From NCBI RefSeq assembly GCF_014701095.1, contig NZ_AP023439.1, positions 1,786,001 to 1,850,000 on the forward strand: 64,000 nt of DNA, in the 5' to 3' direction. The notes beneath the pieces are model-generated. The model saw only the letters and a list, made by a program, of their open reading frames with translations, was not told the DNA's origin and made no database searches. Positions 1-9,421 of this stretch are shown here, in pieces. How positions within the stretch are numbered: the stretch's first letter is position 1; every line of letters begins with the position of its first letter. A program made the position numbers and the translations under genes. Source of the stretch: Streptomyces tuirus. Its GTDB lineage: Bacteria > Actinomycetota > Actinomycetes > Streptomycetales > Streptomycetaceae.

Positions 1-243
1 GCCGACCGTGAGCGGGATGAACACCTGCTCGGCCGTGCGGCGCACCACGTCGTACGTGGTCTCGCGGTTGCCCGACGAGGCGGTGATGTCCAGGAACGTC
101 AGCTCGTCCGCGCCCTCGGCGTCGTACACCTTGGCCATCTCGACGGGGTCGCCCGCGTCGCGCAGGTTCTGGAAGTTGACGCCCTTGACGACCCGGCCGT
201 TGTCCACGTCCAGGCAGGGGATGACTCGGACCGCCAGGGTCAT
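1..243 (-). CDS. hisF: HisF, imidazole glycerol phosphate synthase cyclase subunit (partial)
   Basis: N-terminal 81 residues; the rest lies beyond the left window edge. HisF forms imidazole glycerol phosphate and AICAR in histidine synthesis, using ammonia delivered by HisH. The visible part has the HisA/HisF barrel start with [15 protein letters not shown], whose Asp12 matches the conserved catalytic Asp of strand 1, followed by [14 protein letters not shown]. The ATG is preceded by AGGAG eight bases upstream. It is the last visible gene of the his operon, 13 bp after the RidA-family gene. Confidence 0.95.
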   Translation of the reverse strand, partial: MTLAVRVIPCLDVDNGRVVKGVNFQNLRDAGDPVEMAKVYDAEGADELTFLDITASSGNRETTYDVVRRTAEQVFIPLTVG

Positions 244-256
244 GAATCGTGCTCCT

Positions 257-658
257 CTAGTGTTCCTCTGAAGGTGTCCCTCTGAATGCTTCCACTTCCA
301 CCGACACCAGGACCCGGGAGTCGATGAAGCCCTGCACGACCAGCAGGGTCGTGACCGGGCGCACGCTGTCGAACATCTCCTTGTGGGCCCGGCCCACCGC
401 GTCGACGTCCCGGGCGTGTGCCAGGTACACACGGGTGCGGATCACGGACTCGGGCGCGAGCCCGAACTCGGCGATCGCCTCGAGGGCGGTGGTGATGGCC
501 ACCTTGGCCTGCTCGTAGGGGTCGCCCTCGCCGTAGAGCACATCGCCCTTGAACGCGGTCGTGCCCGCCACCAGCACCCGGTCGCCCGCCTCGACGGCGC
601 GTGCAAAACCGAAGGACTCTTCCCAGGGACTTCCGCTCTGCACACGCCGCACGGTCAT
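257..658 (-). CDS. RidA (YjgF/YER057c/UK114) family protein
   Basis: 133 aa, the usual length of the Rid family, whose best known members hydrolyse reactive enamine/imine intermediates such as 2-aminoacrylate. The family's substrate-carboxylate Arg appears to be Arg115 in [13 protein letters not shown], which favours an active deaminase over an inactive paralogue. The ATG overlaps the priA stop codon (ATGA), so translation is probably coupled. Position between priA and hisF is unusual for a housekeeping RidA; the actual substrate cannot be read from sequence. Confidence 0.88.
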   Translation of the reverse strand: MTVRRVQSGSPWEESFGFARAVEAGDRVLVAGTTAFKGDVLYGEGDPYEQAKVAITTALEAIAEFGLAPESVIRTRVYLAHARDVDAVGRAHKEMFDSVRPVTTLLVVQGFIDSRVLVSVEVEAFRGTPSEEH

Positions 659-1380
659 GACGACACAGCCTCCAAGGCCTCTTCCAGGGTGAACGCCTTC
701 GCGTACAGCGCCTTCCCGACGATGGCGCCCTCGACACCGAGCGGGACGAGGTCGGCGATGGCGCGCAGGTCGTCGAGCGAGGAGACCCCGCCGGATGCCA
801 CGACCGGGCGGTCGGTGGCGGCGCACACATTGCGCAGCAGCTCCAGGTTCGGGCCCTGCAGCGTGCCGTCCTTGGCGATGTCGGTGACGACGTACCGCGC
901 GCAGCCCTCCTTGTCGAGGCGCGCCAGGGTCTCGTAGAGGTCGCCGCCGTCGCGGGTCCAGCCGCGTCCGCGCAGGGTCGTGCCGCGGACGTCGAGACCG
1001 ACCGCGATCTGGTCGCCGTGCTCGGCGATGACCTTGGCGACCCACTCCGGCGTCTCCAGGGCGGCCGTGCCCAGGTTGACGCGCCTGCAGCCGGTGGCGA
1101 GGGCGGCGGCGAGGGTCTCGTCGTCGCGGATGCCGCCGGACAGCTCCACCTTGATGTCCATGGCGCGGGCGACCTCGGCGATCAGCTCGCGGTTGTTCCC
1201 GGTGCCGAAGGCGGCGTCCAGGTCGACCAGGTGCAGCCACTCGGCGCCGGAGCGCTGCCAGGCGAGGGCGGCCTCCAGCGGGGAGCCGTAGGAGGTCTCC
1301 GAGCCGGACTCGCCGTGCACCAGGCGGACGGCCTGGCCGTCCCGGACGTCGACGGCGGGGAGGAGTTCGAGCTTGCTCAC
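655..1380 (-). CDS. priA: PriA, bifunctional phosphoribosyl isomerase (HisA/TrpF)
   Basis: 241-aa (beta/alpha)8 barrel. In actinomycetes PriA does both the HisA (ProFAR isomerase) and TrpF (PRA isomerase) Amadori rearrangements, serving histidine and tryptophan synthesis. The two catalytic aspartates are in place: Asp11 in [10 protein letters not shown] and Asp130 in AVGLDVRG; phosphate-binding glycines occur in SGGIRDD and VASGGVSS. The GTG start overlaps the hisH stop (GTGA) and its own stop overlaps the RidA start. Bifunctionality is inferred from the family, not proven by the sequence. Confidence 0.95.
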   Translation of the reverse strand: MSKLELLPAVDVRDGQAVRLVHGESGSETSYGSPLEAALAWQRSGAEWLHLVDLDAAFGTGNNRELIAEVARAMDIKVELSGGIRDDETLAAALATGCRRVNLGTAALETPEWVAKVIAEHGDQIAVGLDVRGTTLRGRGWTRDGGDLYETLARLDKEGCARYVVTDIAKDGTLQGPNLELLRNVCAATDRPVVASGGVSSLDDLRAIADLVPLGVEGAIVGKALYAKAFTLEEALEAVSS

Positions 1381-2021
1381 AGTGTTCCGATCCAGTTGGT
1401 GAGGAGCTGGGCTCCGGCGTCGCCGGACTTCTCGGGGTGGAACTGCGTGGCCCACAGGGCGCCGTTCTCGACGGCGGCGACGAACGGCTTGCCGTGGGTG
1501 GACCAGGTGACCTTGGGGGCCGTCATCGCCGTGTTGTGCGTCTGAAGGGACCAGTCGTGGACGGCGTAGGAGTGCACGAAGTAGAAGCGGGCGTCCGGGT
1601 CGAGGCCGGCGAACAGCTGCGAGCCGGGCGCCGCTTCGACGGTGTTCCAGCCCATGTGGGGCACGATCTCGGCCTGGAGCGGCTCGACGGAGCCGGGCCA
1701 CTCGTCGAGGCCCTCGCTCTCCACGCCGTGCTCGATGCCGCGCGCGAAGAGGATCTGCATGCCGACGCAGATGCCCATGACGGGGCGGCCGCCGGAGAGC
1801 CGGCGGTCGACAATCCAGTCGCCGCGGGCCTCGCGCAGGCCGGTCATGCAGGAGGCGAAGGCGCCGACGCCGGGGACCAGCAGGCCGTCGGCGTTCAGGG
1901 CCTTGTCGTAGTCACGCGTGATCTCGACGTCGGCTCCCGTGCGGGCGAGGGCGCGCTCGGCGGAACGGACGTTGCCGAAGCCGTAGTCGAAGACCACCAC
2001 GTTCTTGCGGGGGGCGCTCAA
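1377..2021 (-). CDS. hisH: HisH, glutamine amidotransferase subunit of IGP synthase
   Basis: 214-aa class I glutamine amidotransferase that releases ammonia for HisF. The catalytic triad is visible: Cys85 in GICVGMQ, and His195 and Glu197 in FHPEKS. I chose the TTG start giving [13 protein letters not shown] because it overlaps the TGA of the upstream small ORF (TTGA) and has GGAGG seven bases upstream. A GTG six bases earlier is in frame but would sit directly against the ribosome-binding site. Confidence 0.93.
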   Translation of the reverse strand: MSAPRKNVVVFDYGFGNVRSAERALARTGADVEITRDYDKALNADGLLVPGVGAFASCMTGLREARGDWIVDRRLSGGRPVMGICVGMQILFARGIEHGVESEGLDEWPGSVEPLQAEIVPHMGWNTVEAAPGSQLFAGLDPDARFYFVHSYAVHDWSLQTHNTAMTAPKVTWSTHGKPFVAAVENGALWATQFHPEKSGDAGAQLLTNWIGTL

Positions 2022-2182
2022 TTCCACACCTCCAGCCTCACCACACCGGCCGTCAGGCACATCGCGGCGCCGATCGACAGCAGCACGATCAGGCCCTTGG
2101 GCATCTTCTGCTTGGTGAAGGAGTAGATGCCGCCGACGAGGAAGAGACCGACGACGATCAGCAGCGTCGAGGTGCCGTTCAC
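2018..2182 (-). CDS. 54-aa membrane protein inside the his operon
   Basis: Small protein of unknown function, not a recognised histidine enzyme. It starts at a GTG that overlaps the hisB stop (GTGA) and ends in a TGA that overlaps the hisH start (TTGA), so it is embedded in a chain of coupled genes. Two hydrophobic stretches (about residues 5-18 and 27-45, [16 protein letters not shown] and [19 protein letters not shown]) separated by a KQKMPK loop predict a two-helix hairpin. The tight junctions on both sides argue that the gap is used as a gene rather than spacer. Confidence 0.75.
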   Translation of the reverse strand: MNGTSTLLIVVGLFLVGGIYSFTKQKMPKGLIVLLSIGAAMCLTAGVVRLEVWN

Positions 2183-2772
2183 AGGGCGCCCTTCGTGGAC
2201 GGGAGGATGCCGGCCGCGCGCGGGTCGCGCTCGGAGGCGTAGCGCAGGGCGCGGGCGAGCGCCTTGAACTGGCACTCCACGATGTGGTGCGCGTTGCGCC
2301 CGTAGGGCACGTGCACGTGCAGCGCGATCTGCGCCTGGGCCACGAAGGACTCCAGGATGTGCCGGGTCATGGTGGTGTCGTACTCGCCGATCATCGGCGC
2401 CATCTTCTCGGGCTCGGTGTGCACGAGGTAGGGGCGGCCGGACAGGTCGACGGTGACCTGGGCGAGGGACTCGTCCAGCGGGACCGTGCAGTTGCCGAAG
2501 CGGTAGATGCCGACCTTGTCGCCGAGGGCCTGCTTGAAGGCGGCGCCGAGGGCGAGGGCGGTGTCCTCGATGGTGTGGTGCGAGTCGATGTGCAGATCGC
2601 CCTCGGTCTTCACGGTCAGGTCGAACAGACCGTGCCGGCCGAGCTGGTCGAGCATGTGGTCGTAGAAGCCGACGCCGGTCTTGATGTCGGTCTTCCCGGT
2701 GCCGTCGAGGTCGATCTCGACGAGGACCGAGGTCTCCTTGGTCACCCGCTCTGTGCGGCCTACGCGGCTCAT
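2179..2772 (-). CDS. hisB: HisB, imidazoleglycerol-phosphate dehydratase
   Basis: 197 aa, the length of the monofunctional dehydratase; there is no fused histidinol-phosphatase domain. It removes water from IGP to give imidazole acetol phosphate. Duplicated metal-binding motifs are visible: DSHHTIED near residue 65 and NAHHIVEC near residue 161, which bind the two Mn ions. The ATG overlaps the hisC stop codon. [13 protein letters not shown] is another family signature. Confidence 0.97.
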   Translation of the reverse strand: MSRVGRTERVTKETSVLVEIDLDGTGKTDIKTGVGFYDHMLDQLGRHGLFDLTVKTEGDLHIDSHHTIEDTALALGAAFKQALGDKVGIYRFGNCTVPLDESLAQVTVDLSGRPYLVHTEPEKMAPMIGEYDTTMTRHILESFVAQAQIALHVHVPYGRNAHHIVECQFKALARALRYASERDPRAAGILPSTKGAL

Positions 2773-3881
2773 GCGCTCTGCTCCTTCTTCACTTCACGTA
2801 CCGCGTCGAGGAACGCGTCGTTCTCTTCTGGGGTGCCGGCGGTGACCCGGAGCCAGCCGGGCACGCCGTTGTCCCGGACCAGGACGCCCCGGTCGAGGAT
2901 CTTCTGCCAGGTCTCGTGGGAGTTGCGGAACCGGCCGAACTGCACGAAGTTCGCGTCCGACGCGGTCACCTCGTAGCCGATCGCGAGCAGTTCGGTGACC
3001 AGGCGGTCCCGTTCGGTCTTGAGCTGCTCGACGTAGCCGAGCAGGGTGCCGGTGTGCTCCAGGGCGGCCAGGGCGGTCGCCTGGGTGACGGCCGACAGGT
3101 GGTAGGGCAGCCGGACCAGCTGGACGGCGTCGACGACGGCCGGGTGCGCGGCGAGGTAGCCCAGGCGCAGGCCCGCCGCGCCGAACGCCTTCGACATCGT
3201 GCGGGAGACGACGAGGTTCGGGCGGCCCGCCAGCAGCGGCAGCAGCGAGTCGCCGTGGCTGAACTCGATGTAGGCCTCGTCGACCACCACCATCGACGGC
3301 TTCGCCGCCTGCGCGGCCTCGTACAGCGCGAGGACCGTCTCGGGCGGGACGGCGGTGCCGGTGGGGTTGTTGGGGGTGGTGATGAAGACGACGTCCGGCT
3401 GGTTCTCGGCGATGGCCTTCTCGGCGGCGGCGACGTCGATGGTGAAGTCCTCGCCCCGCGGGCCGGAGATCCAGCCGGTCCCGGTGCCGCGCGAGATGAG
3501 GCCGTGCATCGAGTACGACGGCTCGAAGCCGATGGCGGTGCGGCCCGGCCCGCCGAAGGTCTGCAGCAGCTGCTGGATGACCTCGTTGGAGCCGTTGGCC
3601 GCCCAGACGTTGGCCACGCCGACCTCGTGGCCGGAGGTGTCGGTGAGGTACTGCGCCAGCCGCGTGCGCAGCTCGACCGCGTCCCGGTCCGGGTAGCGGT
3701 TGAGGTTCCGGGCGGCTTCCCGGACCCTCTCGGCGATGCGTTCGACCAGCGGCTCGGGCAGCGGGTAGGGGTTCTCGTTGGTGTTCAGCCGTACGGGGAC
3801 GTCCAGCTGGGGCGCGCCGTAGGGGGACTTGCCGCGCAGCTCGTCCCGTACGGGGAGATCGTCGATGCGTACGTCGTTCAC
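2769..3881 (-). CDS. hisC: HisC, histidinol-phosphate aminotransferase
   Basis: 370-aa fold-type I PLP aminotransferase that converts imidazole acetol phosphate to L-histidinol phosphate. The PLP lysine is Lys231 in [14 protein letters not shown] and the Asp of VVDEAYIEF contact the cofactor. The N-terminal [11 protein letters not shown] is the HisC signature. The GTG start overlaps the hisD stop (GTGA), which rules out the longer open frame extending upstream through hisD. Confidence 0.97.
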   Translation of the reverse strand: MNDVRIDDLPVRDELRGKSPYGAPQLDVPVRLNTNENPYPLPEPLVERIAERVREAARNLNRYPDRDAVELRTRLAQYLTDTSGHEVGVANVWAANGSNEVIQQLLQTFGGPGRTAIGFEPSYSMHGLISRGTGTGWISGPRGEDFTIDVAAAEKAIAENQPDVVFITTPNNPTGTAVPPETVLALYEAAQAAKPSMVVVDEAYIEFSHGDSLLPLLAGRPNLVVSRTMSKAFGAAGLRLGYLAAHPAVVDAVQLVRLPYHLSAVTQATALAALEHTGTLLGYVEQLKTERDRLVTELLAIGYEVTASDANFVQFGRFRNSHETWQKILDRGVLVRDNGVPGWLRVTAGTPEENDAFLDAVREVKKEQSA

Positions 3882-5203
3882 TTGCCCTGGGGAACCTTCC
3901 AGTCGAACCTCGCCTTGATCGCCGCGCCGTGGGCCGGCAGGTCCTCCGCCTCGGCCAGCGTGACCACGTGGTGCGCGACGTCGGCCAGGGCCTCGCGCGT
4001 GTAGTCGACGATGTGGATGCCGCGCAGGAAGGACTGCACGGACAGGCCCGAGGAGTGGCAGGCGCAACCGCCGGTGGGCAGGACGTGGTTGGACCCGGCC
4101 GCGTAGTCGCCCAGCGACACGGGTGCCCAGGGGCCGATGAAGATCGCGCCGGCGTTGCGGACGCGGTCGGCCACGGCCGCGGCGTCGGCGGTCTGGATCT
4201 CCAGGTGCTCGGCGCCGTACGCGTCGACCACCCTGAGGCCCTCGTCGATGCCGTCGACCAGCACGATCGCGGACTGCCTGCCGGTCAGGGCCGGGACGAT
4301 CCGGTCCTCGACGTGCCGGGTGGCCGCGACCTGCGGCTCCAGTTCCTTCTCGACCGCGTCGGCGAGCTCGACGGAGTCGGTGACCAGGACGGCGGCGGCC
4401 AGCGGGTCGTGCTCGGCCTGGCTGATCAGGTCGGAGGCGACGTGGACCGGGTCGGCCGTGTCGTCGGCGAGGACCGCGATCTCGGTCGGGCCGGCCTCGG
4501 CGTCGATGCCGATCCGGCCGGTGAAGTAGCGCTTGGCGGCGGCGACCCAGATGTTGCCGGGGCCGGTGACCATGTTCGCGGGGGCGCAGGACTCGGTGCC
4601 GTAGGCGAACATCGCGACGGCCGTGGCCCCGCCGGCCGCGTAGACCTCGTCGACGCCGAGCAGCGCGCAGGCGGCGAGGATGGTCGGGTGCGGCAGGCCG
4701 CCGAACTCGGCCTGGGCGGGAGAGGCGAGCGCGATGGACTCGACGCCGGCCTCCTGGGCGGGCACCGCGTTCATGATCACGGAGGACGGGTACACCGACC
4801 GGCCGCCGGGCGCGTACAGCCCGACGCGGTCGACCGGCACCCACTTCTCGGTCACGGAGCCGCCGGGCACGACCTGGGTGGTGTGCGTGGCGCGGCGCTG
4901 GGCGCGGTGGACGGCCCGGGCGCGGCGGATGGACTCCTCCAGGGCGGCGCGCACGGCCGGGTCGAGTTCCTCCAGCGCGCGGGTGAGCGCGGCGGCCGGG
5001 ACCCGGACCTGATCCAGCCTGACCCCGTCGAACCGCTCGGCGAAGTCGATCAGCGCCGCGTCGCCCCGATGATGGACGTCCTCGCAGATCGGACGCACCT
5101 TCTCGAGGGCGGCCGCAACGTCGAAGTCGGCTCGGGGCAGCAGGTCACGCAGGGCGGGGCCCTCGACGAGGGCGTCGCCGCGCAGATCGATTCGGGAGAT
5201 CAC
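3878..5203 (-). CDS. hisD: HisD, histidinol dehydrogenase
   Basis: 441 aa; a zinc- and NAD-dependent enzyme that oxidises histidinol to histidine in two steps, the last reaction of the pathway. Signatures include [41 protein letters not shown] and the C-terminal [11 protein letters not shown]. First gene of the operon; GTG start chosen at [10 protein letters not shown], matching the family's start. It is read away from the gene at 5383, with an inverted repeat at 5245-5261 between them. Confidence 0.97.
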   Translation of the reverse strand: MISRIDLRGDALVEGPALRDLLPRADFDVAAALEKVRPICEDVHHRGDAALIDFAERFDGVRLDQVRVPAAALTRALEELDPAVRAALEESIRRARAVHRAQRRATHTTQVVPGGSVTEKWVPVDRVGLYAPGGRSVYPSSVIMNAVPAQEAGVESIALASPAQAEFGGLPHPTILAACALLGVDEVYAAGGATAVAMFAYGTESCAPANMVTGPGNIWVAAAKRYFTGRIGIDAEAGPTEIAVLADDTADPVHVASDLISQAEHDPLAAAVLVTDSVELADAVEKELEPQVAATRHVEDRIVPALTGRQSAIVLVDGIDEGLRVVDAYGAEHLEIQTADAAAVADRVRNAGAIFIGPWAPVSLGDYAAGSNHVLPTGGCACHSSGLSVQSFLRGIHIVDYTREALADVAHHVVTLAEAEDLPAHGAAIKARFDWKVPQGK

Positions 5204-5244
5204 GTGCTCAATTCTCTCAGACCCGGGTGAGGCGCCGTGCGCGC

Positions 5245-5261
5245 GTATCAATGGCTGATAC
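5245..5261. promoter_or_regulatory. Inverted repeat GTATCA-N5-TGATAC between hisD and the divergent gene
   Basis: A perfect 6-bp inverted repeat with a 5-bp spacer (GTATCA ATGGC TGATAC), 42 bp upstream of the hisD start and about 120 bp before the divergent GTG at 5383. Its symmetry and position suit a dimeric repressor or activator. No regulator gene for it is visible in the window and no clear -10/-35 pair could be assigned around it. Confidence 0.35.
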
Positions 5262-5382
5262 AGAACGTCGCGGGAACCCGCAGGATCGCCTTCACGTCCG
5301 GTGTTCGGGTCGTCACACAGCGGGCATGAACTGGTGTACGAGGCAAGTGACCCGTGAGTACCTGGGGAGGAAGGAAAGAGCT

Positions 5383-6960
5383 GTGACCGAGGGGGCCGGC
5401 GTCCGTGCCGGGGATCTGCCCGACGACCTGACCGCGGCCGAGGCCGGCATGTGGCAGGCCTTCCGCAACGGCACCGTGTACGACCTGAGCTGCGGCGACG
5501 CCGTGGCCGACGACCCGCACGGCGGGCACCCGTGGGGCGAGGAGCGGACCGTCCGGGCCCGGATCATGTGCTGGCTGCTCCTCGACGGGCCACCCGCCCT
5601 GGCCGGCCGCGTGTCGTCGCTGAAGCTGATCGGAGTGCAGGTCAGCGGCTCCCTGGACCTCGCCGGCGGCACGGTGGTGCCCTACGTCGAGATGCGCCGG
5701 TGCCGGTTCGAGCAGGACGTGCTGCTGCCGGAGGCCCGCTTCACCACCCTGCGCATGGTGGACTGCTCGGTGCCCCGGCTGGAGGCGGCCCGGGTGCACA
5801 CCGAGGGCGATCTGCATCTGCCGCGCTGCCGCTTCCACCACGGCATCCGGCTCACGGACGCGCAGATCGGCACGGACCTGATGCTCAACCAGGCGATCGT
5901 GCACCGGGACCACAGCGGCCGGTCGATCGCCGCGGACGGCATGACCGTCGGCCAGGACTTGCAGGCGGAGCTGCTGGAGTCGCACGGCGAGCTGAGCCTG
6001 CGCGCCGCGACCATCGGCGTGTCGCTGAGCCTGCGCGGCGCGCGGCTGAGCAACCCCTACGAGCGGCTCGCGCTGAACGCCCCGCAGCTGACGGTCGAGC
6101 GCAGCCTGTATCTGACGCCGGCGGGGGTCGGCGCCCAGGCGATGAGCGGGATGACCCCGGCCCAGGGGACGCGCATCCAGCGCTTCGCGTGCGAGGGCGG
6201 GATCCGGCTGGACGACGGCCGGTTCGGCGACGCCGTCGACTTCGAGCGGGCCCGGTTCACCCTCACGGACGACCAGGAGCTGTCACTGCGCCGGGTGCAG
6301 ACGCCGGAGCTGCGCTTCCTCGGGGAGCAGCCGGTGCGCGGGCGGGTGGTGCTGTCCGGGGCGAAGGTCATCAACCTGATGGACCGGGCGGACGCCTGGC
6401 CGGGCCCGGGGCGGCTGCACATGGGCGGCTTCGCCTACGAGTTCCTCGTGCCGCGCGGACCGTTCCCGCCGGCCGAGCGGCTTCGGTGGGTGGCGGCGGC
6501 CACCGCCGAGTACAACCCGGAGCCGTACGAGCGGCTCGCGGCCGTGCTGCGGGCCGGCGGGGAGGACGAGGACGCCCGTGAGGTGCTGCTGGCCAAGCAG
6601 CGCCGGCACCGCGAGAGCCTGCCGGTGGCGGCCAAGCTGTGGGGCTACGCGCAGGACTTGACGGTCGCCTACGGGTACCGGCCGGGCCGGGCCGCGGTGT
6701 GGATGGCGGTGCTGTGGGCGGCGGGCTCCCTCGCCTTCGCGCAGGCCGGGCATCCGCCGATGAAGCGGGGCGAGCACCCGGAGTGGAATCCGACGCTGTT
6801 CACCCTCGACCTGCTGCTGCCCGTCATCGACCTGGGCCAGGTGGGGTTCTGGCAGCTGCGGGGGCCCTGGCAGTGGCTGGCGACGGCGATGATCCTGCTG
6901 GGCTGGATCCTGGCGACGACGGTGGCGGCGGGGGCGACGCGGCTGCTGCGCCGCAACTGA
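5383..6960 (+). CDS. Membrane-anchored beta-helix-like protein of unknown function
   Basis: 525 aa; I recognise no enzyme family. Residues about 85-340 are a run of short strands with periodic hydrophobic/charged alternation ([58 protein letters not shown]), as in bactofilin- or pentapeptide-type beta helices. The C-terminal region has two hydrophobic segments ([15 protein letters not shown] and [21 protein letters not shown]) just before a short basic tail, so the helix probably faces the cytoplasm. GTG start with a GGAGG about 12 bases upstream; the in-frame sequence before it has no family-like character. Confidence 0.7.
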   Translation: MTEGAGVRAGDLPDDLTAAEAGMWQAFRNGTVYDLSCGDAVADDPHGGHPWGEERTVRARIMCWLLLDGPPALAGRVSSLKLIGVQVSGSLDLAGGTVVPYVEMRRCRFEQDVLLPEARFTTLRMVDCSVPRLEAARVHTEGDLHLPRCRFHHGIRLTDAQIGTDLMLNQAIVHRDHSGRSIAADGMTVGQDLQAELLESHGELSLRAATIGVSLSLRGARLSNPYERLALNAPQLTVERSLYLTPAGVGAQAMSGMTPAQGTRIQRFACEGGIRLDDGRFGDAVDFERARFTLTDDQELSLRRVQTPELRFLGEQPVRGRVVLSGAKVINLMDRADAWPGPGRLHMGGFAYEFLVPRGPFPPAERLRWVAAATAEYNPEPYERLAAVLRAGGEDEDAREVLLAKQRRHRESLPVAAKLWGYAQDLTVAYGYRPGRAAVWMAVLWAAGSLAFAQAGHPPMKRGEHPEWNPTLFTLDLLLPVIDLGQVGFWQLRGPWQWLATAMILLGWILATTVAAGATRLLRRN

Positions 6961-7063
6961 TGGTGCTGCTGTAACCAAAGTTATTGAAGTGTCAAGGCTT
7001 TACGTTCTCTTGACCATCGGATGTACAACTTTCCGTAGGTTCCATGAACAGTCTGGCGCCGCC

Positions 7064-8113
7064 ATGACCAGCCGACTTTCAATGGTCGACACCATGGCAA
7101 TGCAGCTGCCGTTCATCCGCGCGAGCCGGATGGCAAGGACCTCCCCCCGCCTCGTCGGCGAGCCGTGCGCCGACGACGAGGTGCTGCTCGACGCGCCCGA
7201 CGCCCGGCTGAGCCCGGCGCTGGTCGCCGCCGCCCGGGGCGACCACCTCCCGGCCGCCTCGCTGCTCCTGGCCACCCGCGTGGCCTCGGAGTGGGAGCGG
7301 CGCGACCGGTACGTGACCCGGCTGGCCGCCTTCGCCCGCTCCCGGCCCGAGTGGCTGGACGCCTGGCTCGCCATCGCCCCGCAGGACCCCGACGCGCTGC
7401 TGGTCGGGGCCCAGCTGGCGGTGGACCGCGCCTGGCAGTCCCCGGCCCGGGCCGAGCTGCTGCGCGAGGTCAGCCCGCTGATCACGGCGGCGGCCCGGGG
7501 CGACCAGCGGGACCCGGTGCCGTGGCGGGTCGCGCTCGACCACGCCCGGGGCGCGCAGGCCGGGCACACGTACTTCGAGGAGCTGTGGGAGGCGGCCGTC
7601 CGCCGTGCCCCGCACCACTACGGCTGCCATGTGGCGGCTCTGCGCTACCTGGCCTCCTCCTGGCACGGGTCGCACCACGAGTGCTTCGACTTCGCCGACC
7701 GCGCCGCCCAGGACGCTCCCCCCGGCGCGCTCGTCCAGGCCCTGCCGCTGCGGGCCGCCTTCGGCTACCTCATCGACGGCTGCGGGCCCGAGGTGCCGCG
7801 CGGACGGCTGGACGCGGCCGCCGACCGGGCGATCGCGCTGTCCCCGCGGCTGCCGGCCCACGACCCCTGGCCGGCCCGGATGCGGAACCTGCTGATCTTC
7901 GTCCTGGTGCGCCTGGAGCGCTGGCCGGACGCCGCCGAGCAGCTGCGCCTCAACGGCCCGTACGCCACCTCCTTCCCCTGGGACCAGGTGTCGGACGACC
8001 CGCTCGGGCACTTCCTGAGGGTGTGCGGGGACGTGCGGTCCGCGATGGCCGGGGACCCGCCCTGGCATCCACGGAGTGAGCGGGGCGGACGAGTCCGTCC
8101 CGGCGACCATTAG
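7064..8113 (+). CDS. Tetratricopeptide-like protein of unknown function
   Basis: About 349 aa, alpha-helical, alanine/arginine-rich, with no signal peptide or membrane segment. Spaced patterns such as ALVAAARGDHLPAASLLL, WLDAWLAIAPQDPDALL, YGCHVAALRYLASSWHGSHHECFDFA and ALSPRLPAHDPWPARM look like TPR-type helix pairs, possibly of the DUF4034 type. The start is uncertain: ATGs at 7064, 7082, 7094 and 7100 are all in frame and none has a convincing ribosome-binding site. The TAG stop is shared with the -10 box of the next gene. Confidence 0.65.
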   Translation: MTSRLSMVDTMAMQLPFIRASRMARTSPRLVGEPCADDEVLLDAPDARLSPALVAAARGDHLPAASLLLATRVASEWERRDRYVTRLAAFARSRPEWLDAWLAIAPQDPDALLVGAQLAVDRAWQSPARAELLREVSPLITAAARGDQRDPVPWRVALDHARGAQAGHTYFEELWEAAVRRAPHHYGCHVAALRYLASSWHGSHHECFDFADRAAQDAPPGALVQALPLRAAFGYLIDGCGPEVPRGRLDAAADRAIALSPRLPAHDPWPARMRNLLIFVLVRLERWPDAAEQLRLNGPYATSFPWDQVSDDPLGHFLRVCGDVRSAMAGDPPWHPRSERGGRVRPGDH

Positions 8114-8116
8114 GCT
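8111..8116 (+). promoter_or_regulatory. -10 box (TAGGCT) of a probable leaderless gene
   Basis: TAGGCT lies 8 bases before the GTG at 8125, which would place transcription start at or next to the start codon. No ribosome-binding site precedes the GTG, so a leaderless mRNA is the simplest reading. The box overlaps the stop codon of the upstream gene. No good -35 hexamer is visible. Confidence 0.45.
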
Positions 8117-8124
8117 TTTGCGTC

Positions 8125-8865
8125 GTGACCACCGTCCGGCTCCCCCTCTTCCCCCTGAACTCGGTGCTGTTCCCGGGGCTCGTGCTCCCGCTCAACGTCT
8201 TCGAGGAGCGGTACCGCGCCATGATGCGCGAGCTGCTGAAGACGCCCGAGGACGAGCCGCGCAGGTTCGCCGTCGTGGCGATCCGCGACGGCCACGAGGT
8301 GGCCTCGACCGCGCCCGGCATGCCCGACCCGACCGCCGTGCCCGAGCGGGGGCCCTTGGCCGGTTTCGGCACGGACCCGGCCAAGGCGTTCCACAAGGTG
8401 GGCTGCATCGCCGACGCGGCGACGATCCGGGAGCGCACCGACGGCTCCTTCGAGGTCCTGGCGACCGGCACGACCCGGGTGAAGCTGCTGTCGGTCGAGG
8501 CCTCCGGGCCCTTCCTGACGGCCGAGCTGGAGCCGCTGGAGGAGGAGCCGGGCGACGAGGCGGCGCCCCTGGCCGAGGGCGTGCTGCGCTCCTTCCGCCA
8601 GTACCAGAAGCGGCTGGCCGGGGCGCGGGAGCGGTCCCTTGCGACGGGGGCCGAACTGCCGGACGAGCCGGGCGTGGTGTCGTACCTCGTGGCGGCCGCG
8701 ATGATGCTGGACACCCCGACCAAGCAGCGCCTGCTCCAGGCTCCCGACACGGCGTCCCGCCTGCGCGACGAGCTGAAACTCCTTCGCTCCGAGACGGCGA
8801 TCATCCGTAGTCTGCCGTCGTTGCCCGCGTCGGAGCTGACGCGCGGCCCGATGAGCCTCAACTGA
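8125..8865 (+). CDS. LON substrate-binding (N-terminal) domain protein
   Basis: 246 aa. Starts with LPLFPLNSVLFPGLVLPLNVFEERYRAM, the hallmark of the LON/PUA-like N-terminal domain, but has no AAA+ or protease domain, so it is the stand-alone form. The C-terminal half is helical. The molecular function of stand-alone LON domain proteins is not settled. GTG start, apparently leaderless. Followed after 10 bp by the YbaK gene, which is probably cotranscribed. Confidence 0.88.
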   Translation: MTTVRLPLFPLNSVLFPGLVLPLNVFEERYRAMMRELLKTPEDEPRRFAVVAIRDGHEVASTAPGMPDPTAVPERGPLAGFGTDPAKAFHKVGCIADAATIRERTDGSFEVLATGTTRVKLLSVEASGPFLTAELEPLEEEPGDEAAPLAEGVLRSFRQYQKRLAGARERSLATGAELPDEPGVVSYLVAAAMMLDTPTKQRLLQAPDTASRLRDELKLLRSETAIIRSLPSLPASELTRGPMSLN

Positions 8866-8875
8866 GCGGATCCGC

Positions 8876-9421
8876 ATGGCGAAGAAGTCGAAGAAGCAGC
8901 ACCAGCCGGGCGGCACCCCCGCGACGGTGGCCCTCACGGCGGCGGGCGCGGAGTACACGGTCCACTCCTACGACCACGACCCCGCGCACCCCTCCTACGG
9001 CGAGGAGGCGGCCGAGGCCATGGGCGTCTCCCCCGACCGCGTCTTCAAGACCCTGGTCGCGGACGTCGACGGCGCGCTGACGGTCGCGGTGGTCCCGGTG
9101 GCGGGCCGGCTGGACCTGAAGGCCCTGGCGGCGGCCGTGGGCGGCAAGCGCGCGACGATGGCCGACCCGGCGCTCGCGGAACGCACGACGGGCTACGTCC
9201 GGGGCGGCATCTCGCCGCTGGGCCAGCGCAAGAGGCTGCCGACGGTCCTGGACGCCTCGGCCTCGGCGCACGTGACGATCTGCGTCTCGGCGGGCCGCAG
9301 GGGCCTGGAGGTGGAACTGGCGCCGGAGGACCTGGCCAAGCTGACGGAAGCGGTACTGGCACCCGTCAGCCGGTCCTGGGCCCCGACGCCGCAGACCTAC
9401 GCGGCAGGCGGTCCCTGGTAA
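8876..9421 (+). CDS. ybaK: YbaK/EbsC-type aminoacyl-tRNA deacylase
   Basis: 181 aa. YbaK-type enzymes hydrolyse mischarged Cys-tRNA(Pro) in trans. The conserved catalytic lysine is Lys58 in RVFKTLVADVDG, and the later motif GGISPLGQRKRLPTVLD is characteristic. A lysine-rich N terminus (AKKSKKQHQ) is added to the core domain. Its 3' end overlaps the convergent DUF2567 gene by 25 bp. Confidence 0.92.
   Translation: MAKKSKKQHQPGGTPATVALTAAGAEYTVHSYDHDPAHPSYGEEAAEAMGVSPDRVFKTLVADVDGALTVAVVPVAGRLDLKALAAAVGGKRATMADPALAERTTGYVRGGISPLGQRKRLPTVLDASASAHVTICVSAGRRGLEVELAPEDLAKLTEAVLAPVSRSWAPTPQTYAAGGPW

Noticed and set aside
8876..9421. Prolyl-tRNA synthetase editing domain within a larger synthetase
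   Set aside because: The gene encodes only the stand-alone YbaK-type domain; no catalytic domain is present.
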